From: Planctomycetes bacterium RIFCSPHIGHO2_12_FULL_52_36
Lineage (GTDB): Bacteria; Planctomycetota; Brocadiia; Brocadiales; Bathyanammoxibiaceae
DNA length: 6,927 bases
NCBI GenBank assembly: GCA_001828545.1
Contig: MHYW01000008.1
Location: forward strand, 1-6,927
Direction: 5' to 3'
The position numbers were made by a program, and so were the translations under genes. This document shows positions 1 through 4,288 of the stretch, one piece after another. The notes under the pieces were generated by a model. The model did no database searches. It was not told where the DNA came from and saw only the letters and a list, made by a program, of their open reading frames with translations. Position 1 is the stretch's first letter, and each line of letters opens with the position of its first letter.

Positions 1-381
1 GTCTATGCCTTTGTGGACGGCGACCCCTACGGTATTGGCAACATATACCGTACCCTCAAGGTAGGCTCCGGGAACGCCGCCCATATAAATAAATATTTCT
101 GTGTCCCCACCGCAAGGTATCTGGGCGTTACCCCGCAGGACATCATAGATTACAAGCTCCCCACCCATCCCCTGAAGGAGGTGGACATCAAGCGTGCCCA
201 GGACGCCCTGAAGAACGACCCCTTCATACTCCACCACAAGGAGTGGCAGGAGGCCTTCAAACAGATGATAAAGATGGGCGTCCGTGCGGAACAGCAGGCC
301 CTGGCCAAGCACGGGCTTAATTACGTGATAGACAAATACCTGCCGGAGAAGTTAGGGCATCCGGAGAAATTTTTACCGTAG
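1..381 (+). CDS. top6A: DNA topoisomerase VI subunit A, C-terminal part (5' end outside window)
   Basis: The reading frame is open from the first base (V-Y-A-F-V-D-G-D) and ends at TAG 379-381, so this is the last 126 residues of a protein that is normally about 350-400 residues. The segment VDGDPYGIGNIYRTLKVGS carries the DGDPYG motif of the Toprim domain, whose acidic residues bind Mg2+ in Spo11/Top6A proteins; the catalytic tyrosine lies upstream, outside the window. Subunit A with the ATPase subunit B (not visible, probably upstream) forms a type IIB topoisomerase that passes one duplex through another and relaxes or decatenates DNA. The enzyme is typical of archaea and plants and is found in a minority of bacteria. 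The stop codon directly abuts the next gene's ATG. The GTG at 13 lies within the conserved motif and is not the start. Family assignment is confident from the motif and flanking sequence. Confidence 0.93.
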   Translation, partial: VYAFVDGDPYGIGNIYRTLKVGSGNAAHINKYFCVPTARYLGVTPQDIIDYKLPTHPLKEVDIKRAQDALKNDPFILHHKEWQEAFKQMIKMGVRAEQQALAKHGLNYVIDKYLPEKLGHPEKFLP

Positions 382-627
382 ATGGAATTCACTAGACACG
401 CCAGACGTAGAATGAGGCTCTACGAGATAAGTCAGGAAGAAGTGGAAGAAGCTGTCTCCAAGCCTGACAAGATAGATATTGAGTCTAATAGAAAAGTAGT
501 GTATAAGATTTTTGCACAGCGATTTAAGGGAATGCCACTTAAGGTTGTTTATGTTAAAGAAGAGGGAGACGTTGTAATACTCTCGGCTTATCCCTTAAAG
601 AAATCTTACTGGAGGGAGGTCCCATGA
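382..627 (+). CDS. DUF4258 domain protein, probable toxin of a toxin-antitoxin pair
   Basis: This 81-residue protein opens with MEFTRHARRRMRLYEISQEE, the usual DUF4258 beginning (F-T-x-H-A-x-x-R-M followed by an I-S-x-E-E-V-E helix). It continues with a short beta-rich half (KVVYKIF, LKVVYV, VVILSAYPLKK). DUF4258 proteins are small, RelE/BrnT-like in outline, and are often found next to small antitoxin-like genes; ribonuclease activity is inferred from that resemblance and not visible here. The ATG begins immediately after the TAG of the topoisomerase gene. No good ribosome binding site lies at the usual distance (GGAG at 362-365 is about 16 bases away), so translation is probably coupled to the upstream gene. 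The gene overlaps the following DUF2283 gene by four bases (ATGA). Its wording is more A/T-rich than the topoisomerase end, which may point to separate origin. Confidence 0.85.
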   Translation: MEFTRHARRRMRLYEISQEEVEEAVSKPDKIDIESNRKVVYKIFAQRFKGMPLKVVYVKEEGDVVILSAYPLKKSYWREVP

Positions 628-821
628 AAGTAAGCTACGATAAGGAACACGACATAGCTTATATCCAGTTCTCTGCTAAAAAGCCAGAAGGGGCCATTGA
701 GATTGAAGAGGGGGTAGTCCTTGATACTACAGAGAAGGATGAGATAGTGGGCATAGAAATCTTTGATGCCAGCAAGAGATTACCCCTGGAAAGCCTTTTT
801 GAGGTAAAGGTAGAAAAATAG
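624..821 (+). CDS. DUF2283 domain protein, probable antitoxin
   Basis: This 65-residue protein has the DUF2283 pattern: M-K-V-S-Y-D-x-E-x-D-I-A-Y-I-Q-F at the start, then E-I-E-E-G-V-V-L-D and E-I-V-G-I-E-I-F-D-A-S at residues about 24-51. DUF2283 proteins are short all-beta proteins that frequently sit next to DUF4258 genes, and the pair is generally regarded as a toxin-antitoxin-like module. The ATG overlaps the TGA of the DUF4258 gene (ATGA, 624-627), and a strong GGAGGGAGG tract at 611-619 lies four bases ahead of it. The antitoxin-like gene therefore has a much better ribosome binding site than its partner, consistent with the antitoxin needing to be made in excess. No DNA-binding domain is visible, so autoregulation is unclear. 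Confidence 0.85.
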   Translation: MKVSYDKEHDIAYIQFSAKKPEGAIEIEEGVVLDTTEKDEIVGIEIFDASKRLPLESLFEVKVEK

Positions 822-911
822 CTCTGGGGCAACTACAATTTCATGTCAAACTCTCGCAATGGGAATGTAGGGACAGGGCCTGCCCAAAATATGGCGGATT
901 TTCAACTTTAG

Positions 912-926
912 TCCGCCTGAGGCGGA
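912..926. repeat. 15-base palindromic repeat, copy 1
   Basis: TCCGCCTGAGGCGGA: perfect seven-base arms around a single central base. Identical copies lie at 4796-4810 and 5174-5188, and a copy with a different centre base at 2555-2569. This copy is intergenic. A GGCGGA at 893-898 can also pair with its left arm. No coding role. Confidence 0.8.
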
Positions 927-934
927 TACTAATC

Positions 935-963
935 AATGGACAGACCTGAAGGTCGGTTCCATT
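935..963. repeat. Imperfect hairpin upstream of the tRNA
   Basis: AATGGA (935-940) pairs with TCCATT (958-963), enclosing GACC (943-946) and GGTC (951-954) around a TGAA loop, with a small unpaired bulge between the stems. It lies in the gap between the toxin-antitoxin pair and the tRNA. It is not followed by a T run, so it is not a standard intrinsic terminator; it may be another dispersed palindrome. Confidence 0.4.
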
Positions 964-979
964 TCCTTCACTCAACACC

Positions 980-1008
980 TTGACTGAGGCAGGATTTTCT
1001 GTTAGGAA
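980..1008 (+). promoter_or_regulatory. Candidate sigma70-like promoter of tRNA-Gln
   Basis: TTGACT at 980-985 matches five of six -35 consensus bases. A 17-base spacer follows, then TAGGAA at 1003-1008, preceded by TGT (extended -10 style). The predicted transcript start near 1015 is only a few bases ahead of the tRNA, as expected for a tRNA promoter. The -10 match is moderate. Confidence 0.5.
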
Positions 1009-1019
1009 TAATCCTCGTC

Positions 1020-1093
1020 TGGGGAGTAGTGTAACGGTAGCACTGCAGACTCTGGATCTGCCTGTCTAGGTTCGAATCCTGGCTCCCCAGCCA
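1020..1093 (+). tRNA. tRNA-Gln (anticodon CTG), CCA encoded
   Basis: A complete 74-base cloverleaf can be folded by hand. The acceptor stem TGGGGAG (1020-1026) pairs with CTCCCCA, followed by discriminator G and an encoded CCA at 1091-1093. The D arm is GTGT/GCAC with loop AACGGTA. The anticodon arm is GCAGA/TCTGC with loop CTCTGGA, giving anticodon CTG, which reads the glutamine codon CAG. The variable loop is CTGT. The T arm is CTAGG/CCTGG with loop TTCGAAT. The U1:A72 end pair is characteristic of bacterial tRNA-Gln and supports a bacterial source. The gene stands alone with its own candidate promoter. Confidence 0.96.
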
Positions 1094-1109
1094 ATCCTTT
1101 TAAAATAGT

Positions 1110-1181
1110 GTAGTGGTTGGGTAGGGGCACGGCGCGCCGTGCCCCTACCACTTATATTTGCAGAGCAAGCTCTGCCACTAC
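1110..1181. repeat. Composite palindromic repeat, one palindrome nested inside another
   Basis: GTAGTGG at 1110-1116 and the run CAGAGC-AA-GCTCTGCCACTAC ending at 1181 together rebuild a perfect 28-base palindrome, but they are separated by about 44 bases. That insert contains a second perfect palindrome, 30 bases long (1120-1149, 15-base arms, centre GGCGCGCC). The element fills the gap between the tRNA and the convergent gene ending at 1185. As RNA it could fold into strong hairpins from either strand and may help end transcription, but no clear T run follows. Confidence 0.75.
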
Positions 1182-1184
1182 AAG

Positions 1185-2507
1185 TTATTTATTGCTTTCA
1201 AAAAATCTTTTTAGAGCTTCCCTCAGATTCGGCCTGCCCAATTCCTTTAGTTCGTATCGCACCCTTAGAGTGGGCCTGGTACATGCAAGTATCCTGCACA
1301 GGTCCATCGGGGTGGCGGAGATTACTGCATCGCACCTGGCGTTTCGGACGACGTGGTTGAGTTCCTGTAGTTGTTCCTCCCCGTAACCCATAGTAGGCAA
1401 CACCTTCCCAAGATGGGGGTACTTACGGAAGGTCTCTCTCAATGAGCCTGTCAGATAGGGCCTGGGGTCAATAATCCTGGCCCCATAGCGTCTGGCGGCA
1501 AGTATACCAGCCCCGTACGGCATCCCCCCATGGGTCAGGGTGGGGCCGTCTTCAATTACCAGTACCCTCTTATTCCTGACCATTCCAGGGTTATCCAGCG
1601 TTATCTCCAAGTCTGCGTAGATGACCTTTGCCCCGGGGTTCTTTTCCCTGATGCTCCTCTCCACCTGCCTTATGGACGTCTTCCTGGCGGTACTCACCTT
1701 GCTAATAATAACCACATGGGCACGGCGGAGGTTGACCTCCCCTGGGTAATACGAGACCTCGTGTCCCGGCCTGTGCGGGTCAACCAGCACGATATGGAGG
1801 TCGGGTAGATAGAAGGGGAAGTCGTTATTGCCGCCGTCCCATACGATAACGTCAGCCTCCTTCTCCGCCTCCCTCAAGATTTTTGCATAATCCACGCCGG
1901 CATATAAGGTAACACCCATCTCTATCAGTGGCTCAAACTCCTCTCTCTCCTCCACTGTACAGCCGTGCAGGTCCAGGTCTCTAATCTGTTTAAACCGCTG
2001 GCAGACCTGCTTCTTGAGGTCGCCGTAGGGCATGGGGTGGCGGACGGCTACGGGGTGAAGCCCCATCTCTTTTAGAATCTGGCAGACCCGTCGGGTAGTG
2101 GGGCTCTTACCGCAACCCGTCCTCACGGCCGTTACAGCCACGACTGGCCTCCTGGACCTTAACATGGTACGGTCCGGGCCCAGGAGGAGGAAGTCGGCCC
2201 CGGCGGAGTTTACCAGGGCCGATTTTCCCATGACCGTAGAGTAGGCAAGGTCACTATAGGCCAGGACGACGGTACCTGCTTTGTGCCTCCTTATAAGTCC
2301 TTCCAGTTCCTCTTCAGGGAGGATGGGGATGCCCCTGGGGTAGAGTCTCCCTGCCAGTAGGGGAGGATATATGCGAGGGCTTATGTTGGGTATCTGGGCG
2401 GCGGTGAAGGCTACCACCTGGTATTGGGGGTTATCCCTGTAGCAGAGATTAAAATTATGAAAATCCCTGCCAGCGGCGCCCATGATGATTATCTTTTCTC
2501 TCTTCAT
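1185..2507 (-). CDS. Cyclic 2,3-diphosphoglycerate synthetase-like P-loop GTPase (COG2403 type)
   Basis: The 440-residue protein begins MKREKIIIMGAAGRDFHNFN, the family's N-terminal nucleotide-fold signature. A Walker A-like loop, AVRTGCGKSPTTRR, lies at 127-140, WDGGNND at 224-229, and the family hallmark VIEDGPTLTHGGMPYGAG near 317-334. In methanogens this family makes cyclic 2,3-diphosphoglycerate from 2,3-diphosphoglycerate and ATP; the role of bacterial members is not established, so the name is by homology. The length is close to the roughly 450 residues of archaeal enzymes. A longer in-frame start at 2555 would add MPLPWLLATSYWLLRI, which is translated heptad repeat and not protein; ATG at 2507 is chosen because the family starts there, with AAGGA just upstream although close. 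It lies 111 bases downstream of the carbamate kinase gene on the same strand and is probably co-transcribed. The Walker loop has Ala where Gly is usual. Confidence 0.85.
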   Translation of the reverse strand: MKREKIIIMGAAGRDFHNFNLCYRDNPQYQVVAFTAAQIPNISPRIYPPLLAGRLYPRGIPILPEEELEGLIRRHKAGTVVLAYSDLAYSTVMGKSALVNSAGADFLLLGPDRTMLRSRRPVVAVTAVRTGCGKSPTTRRVCQILKEMGLHPVAVRHPMPYGDLKKQVCQRFKQIRDLDLHGCTVEEREEFEPLIEMGVTLYAGVDYAKILREAEKEADVIVWDGGNNDFPFYLPDLHIVLVDPHRPGHEVSYYPGEVNLRRAHVVIISKVSTARKTSIRQVERSIREKNPGAKVIYADLEITLDNPGMVRNKRVLVIEDGPTLTHGGMPYGAGILAARRYGARIIDPRPYLTGSLRETFRKYPHLGKVLPTMGYGEEQLQELNHVVRNARCDAVISATPMDLCRILACTRPTLRVRYELKELGRPNLREALKRFFESNK

Positions 2508-2514
2508 AATCCTT

Positions 2515-2631
2515 AGTAGCCAGTAGCTAGTAGCTAGTAGCCAGGGTAGAGGCATCCGCCTAAGGCGGACCGATCTGCCTTGTAGTAGCCAGGGGTTCCC
2601 CTGACTACTGTCTACTGTCTACTGACTACTG
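2515..2631. repeat. Heptanucleotide foldback repeat array
   Basis: Seven-base units run AGTAGCC, AGTAGCT, AGTAGCT, AGTAGCC, AGGGTAG at 2515-2549, and in inverted sense ACTACTG, TCTACTG, TCTACTG, ACTACTG at 2604-2631. Between them are a 15-base palindrome (2555-2569) and a hairpin CAGGGG-TT-CCCCTG at 2590-2603. The array fills the spacer between the two minus-strand genes and runs 13 bases into the carbamate kinase reading frame. It resembles short tandemly repeated repetitive sequences of cyanobacteria only in its seven-base period. Confidence 0.75.
2555..2569. repeat. 15-base palindromic repeat, copy 2 (A centre)
   Basis: TCCGCCTAAGGCGGA has the same seven-base arms as the other copies, with A instead of G in the centre on this strand. 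It sits inside the heptad array between the two minus-strand genes. Confidence 0.75.
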
Positions 2632-3572
2632 TCTTTTACTATCCTCGTCCCCGTCCTGCCTTCCAGGGCAGATGCCAGTACCTCAGGGGAGGTGATGAGT
2701 ACCTCCTTACTCGTGGCTGCTACAAACTCCAGTGCCGCCGAGATTTTTGGTCCCATGCTCCCTGGTGGAAAATGTCCTGCCGCAAGGTAGCCCCTGGCCT
2801 CCTCCGACGTCATACGGTCAAGGGGTCTTTCCTGTGGGGTGCCAAAGTGGAGGGCAACCCTGGGGACACGCGTGAGGATAATGAACAGGTCTGCCCCTAT
2901 CTCCCTGGCCAGGAGGCTGGCCGTGTAGTCCTTATCTATAACGGCCTCAATGCCCGACAGGCGGTCCCCTTCTCTGACCAGGGGTATGCCGCCTCCACCT
3001 CCTGCGATGATTATATGCCCGCTCTCCGCCAGAAATTTTATGGTCTCCGCCTCAAGGATTTCAACGGGCCTGGGGGAAGGTACCACCCTGCGATAACCCC
3101 TGTGGCTATCTTCCACTATCTCCCAGTGCCTCTCCCTTCGGAGCCTTTCCGCCTGCTCCCCCGTGTAAAACGGACCCACTGGCTTGGTAGGATGTTCAAA
3201 TCTCTCAATATCGGGTTCTATCACCACCTGGGTTACCAGGGTAGTAACCTCCTTTTTTAGCCCGCGCCCCATGAGTTGATTGCGCATCTCCATCTCCAGC
3301 ATGAACCCCATGGTGCCCTGTGTGGCGGCCACGCAGACTTCCAGGGGCAGTGGAGGCGTCTTCCTCTGCGCCTCCTCTACCTGGATTAAGAGGTTGCCCA
3401 CCTGGGGGCCGTTCCCGTGGACTATAATAAGCCCGTATCCCCTCTCTACTATATCCAGAAGGGTCTGGCAGGTCTCCTTACAATGGAGGAGCTGTTCCTG
3501 AAGGGTACCCCTTTCATCCTCCTTCAGGATGGCATTACCGCCAAAGGCAATGACCGCCTTCTTTACCGGCAC
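2619..3572 (-). CDS. arcC: Carbamate kinase
   Basis: The 317-residue protein is a full-length member of the amino acid kinase superfamily; carbamate kinases are about 310 residues. Visible motifs are AFGGNAI (9-15), VHGNGPQVGN (51-60), HPTKPVGPFYTGEQ (127-140) with the conserved lysine, AGGGGGIPLV (190-199), AVIDKDYTASLLA (210-222) and GSMGPKISAAL (271-281). It interconverts carbamoyl phosphate plus ADP with carbamate plus ATP in the cytosol; no arginine deiminase or ornithine carbamoyltransferase gene is in view, so the pathway is open. Start: GTG at 3572 is preferred over an in-frame GTG at 3620 because AGAGGAGG lies six bases ahead of it and the family begins there. The last residues (about DSSQ) are encoded by the heptad repeat, so the original C-terminus may have been replaced. 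It is the first gene of a likely operon with the cDPG synthetase-like gene. Confidence 0.95.
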   Translation of the reverse strand: MPVKKAVIAFGGNAILKEDERGTLQEQLLHCKETCQTLLDIVERGYGLIIVHGNGPQVGNLLIQVEEAQRKTPPLPLEVCVAATQGTMGFMLEMEMRNQLMGRGLKKEVTTLVTQVVIEPDIERFEHPTKPVGPFYTGEQAERLRRERHWEIVEDSHRGYRRVVPSPRPVEILEAETIKFLAESGHIIIAGGGGGIPLVREGDRLSGIEAVIDKDYTASLLAREIGADLFIILTRVPRVALHFGTPQERPLDRMTSEEARGYLAAGHFPPGSMGPKISAALEFVAATSKEVLITSPEVLASALEGRTGTRIVKDSSQ

Positions 3573-3578
3573 TTTGGG

Positions 3579-3586
3579 CCTCCTCT
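3579..3586 (-). promoter_or_regulatory. Ribosome binding site that fixes the carbamate kinase start
   Basis: Read on the minus strand the sequence is AGAGGAGG, followed by six bases and then GTG at 3572. No comparable site precedes the longer GTG start at 3620. Confidence 0.8.
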
Positions 3587-3644
3587 GGATGTGACATGCG
3601 AGGTTTCCCCCATTCGCCACAAAGAAATCAGAATTGAGAGGGAT

Positions 3645-3673
3645 ATTCTATCCTTCAAGGAATTGCTATACAA
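3645..3673 (-). promoter_or_regulatory. Candidate sigma70-like promoter of the carbamate kinase operon
   Basis: On the minus strand: TTGTAT (3673-3668) as -35, a 17-base spacer, and TAGAAT (3650-3645) as -10, with four of six and five of six consensus matches. Transcription would start near 3638, leaving a leader of about 65 bases before the GTG start. No operator-like dyad is evident in the leader. Confidence 0.6.
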
Positions 3674-3715
3674 CATTTCTCCCTGAGTTTCAGATACGTT
3701 TGATTTGTAAAATAT

Positions 3716-3728
3716 CCACCTTAGGTGG
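3716..3728. repeat. Variant of the short palindromic repeat, arms covary
   Basis: CCACCTTAGGTGG has six-base arms around one central base. Compared with the 15-base family (CCGCCT-N-AGGCGG), the third base of the left arm is A instead of G and the paired base in the right arm is T instead of C, so pairing is kept. It is intergenic. Membership in the family is likely but rests on one covarying pair. Confidence 0.5.
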
Positions 3729-3758
3729 TTATAGCAAATACAAAATCACCCTTTGTCC

Positions 3759-3787
3759 TTGACAGGGGTCTTTTTCTCGTCTAATGT
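3759..3787 (+). promoter_or_regulatory. Candidate sigma70-like promoter reading toward the AbrB-like gene
   Basis: TTGACA at 3759-3764 is a perfect -35 box, followed by a 17-base spacer and TAATGT at 3782-3787, a weak -10 box. It would produce a leader of about 190 bases containing the foldback element 3799-3950 before the ATG at 3983. It is the only good plus-strand candidate I see in this gap. Confidence 0.4.
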
Positions 3788-3798
3788 GGAAGTGAGAC

Positions 3799-3950
3799 CT
3801 CTGAAAAAATCCGAGACAGGCTGTCATTGCGAGGGCCTTAGCCCGAAGCAATCTCATAAGTAATTGCCTTAAGAAGAAATGGGATTGCTTCGCTTCGCTC
3901 GCAATGACAGGCCGTAGCGTTATTGTGCGTTTTTTAGCACTTTTTCAGAG
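3799..3950. repeat. Foldback (MITE-like) element of about 150 bases
   Basis: CTCTGAAAAA (3799-3808) is inverted at 3941-3950. Inside it, CTGTCATTGCGAG (3821-3833) is inverted at 3898-3910 and CGAAGCAATC (3844-3853) is inverted at 3883-3892, giving a long interrupted hairpin. The element has no coding capacity, and I see no obvious target duplication. The inner hairpin (CATTGCGAG...GAAGCAATC) belongs to a type of dispersed repeat common in bacterial genomes. A short GTGC/GCAC stem at 3925-3940 followed by five T could act as a weak terminator. Confidence 0.65.
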
Positions 3951-3982
3951 TTCTCGAAGTAAGAAAGTAAGTAAATAAAAAT

Positions 3983-4219
3983 ATGGCAATTGTAAGAGTA
4001 GGGCCTAAACATCAGATTACCATACCAAAAGGTATCTTCAAAAAGCTCTCCCTTGAAGTAGGGGATGTTCTGGAAGCTAAGCAAAAGGGGGAGGTAATCT
4101 ACCTCGTCCCGCAAAAACTTATCCCCAAAGGACAGGCATGGTTTTGGACCAAGGAATGGCAGGAGAGAGAGAGAGGCCGAGGGGGATATAAAAAGGGGCA
4201 AGGTCACAGGGCCTTTTAA
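3983..4219 (+). CDS. AbrB/MazE/SpoVT-type DNA-binding protein, C-terminus frameshifted
   Basis: The first 60 residues are a typical swapped-hairpin AbrB domain: M-A-I-V-R-V-G-P-K-H-Q-I-T-I-P-K-G-I-F-K-K-L, then V-G-D-V-L-E and V-I-Y-L-V-P-Q. After it comes the AWFWTKEWQ segment that many antitoxins of this family carry before a charged helix of the form xxEREAxxDIxxGxV. Here the frame instead runs through (GA)6 at 4163-4174 into an unrelated Gly/Arg-rich tail and stops at 4219 after 78 residues. The expected tail is present in another frame up to TAA 4257-4259. Such proteins bind DNA at their own promoter and often neutralise a toxin, and the C-terminal helix is the usual toxin-binding part, so this copy may bind DNA but not toxin. 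No toxin gene follows on the same strand. There is no clear Shine-Dalgarno sequence before the ATG. Sequencing error is an alternative. Confidence 0.75.
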   Translation: MAIVRVGPKHQITIPKGIFKKLSLEVGDVLEAKQKGEVIYLVPQKLIPKGQAWFWTKEWQERERGRGGYKKGQGHRAF

Positions 4220-4259
4220 AGACATCTCCTCGCTTCTAAGGTCTTTAAAAAACAAATAA
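4173..4259 (+). pseudogene. Out-of-frame C-terminal tail of the AbrB-like antitoxin
   Basis: Read from 4173, this stretch encodes EAEGDIKRGKVTGPFKDISS then LLRSLKNK and stops at TAA 4257-4259. It matches the usual charged C-terminal helix of AbrB-type antitoxins with an AWFWTKEWQ linker. Adding one GA unit to the tract at 4163-4174 joins it to the first 60 residues and gives a 92-residue protein with WQ-ERER-EAEGDI spacing, as in the family. A one-base deletion would also restore the frame but leaves the spacing one residue short. Confidence 0.7.
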
Positions 4260-4288
4260 TAGTACAACCTTAATCCTCAGTCCCATCC

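Larger units (their letters stand above)
3573..3982. other. Gene-free stretch of 410 bases
   Basis: No convincing coding sequence on either strand. It holds the ribosome binding site and promoter of the carbamate kinase gene (minus strand), a small palindrome at 3716-3728, a candidate plus-strand promoter at 3759-3787 and the foldback element 3799-3950. The last 30 bases before the AbrB-like gene are A-rich with no recognisable Shine-Dalgarno sequence. Confidence 0.7.

Noticed and set aside
1020..1181. Integration site of a mobile island at the tRNA 3' end
   Set aside because: There is no integrase gene, and I found no duplicate of the tRNA 3' end elsewhere in the window.
1139..1386. Open frames on the plus strand at 1117-1386 and 1139-1360
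   Set aside because: They lie opposite the well-supported cDPG synthetase-like gene and show no family motifs.
2508..2555. N-terminal extension of the cDPG synthetase-like protein (MPLPWLLATSYWLLRI)
   Set aside because: It is the translation of the heptad repeat array; the family starts at the ATG at 2507.
2515..2631. CRISPR array
   Set aside because: The repeats are seven-base tandem units without unique spacers, and no cas genes are present.
2772..3686. Plus-strand open frames opposite the carbamate kinase gene
   Set aside because: They are antisense shadows of a gene whose motifs and ribosome binding site are clear.
4218..4246. Intrinsic terminator formed by AAAGAC and GTCTTT after the AbrB-like gene
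   Set aside because: The stem is only six pairs, A/T-rich with a long loop, and lies within the out-of-frame coding tail.
3920..4267. Minus-strand open frame of 115 codons over the AbrB-like gene
   Set aside because: It is antisense to an AbrB domain with recognisable motifs and has no family resemblance itself.
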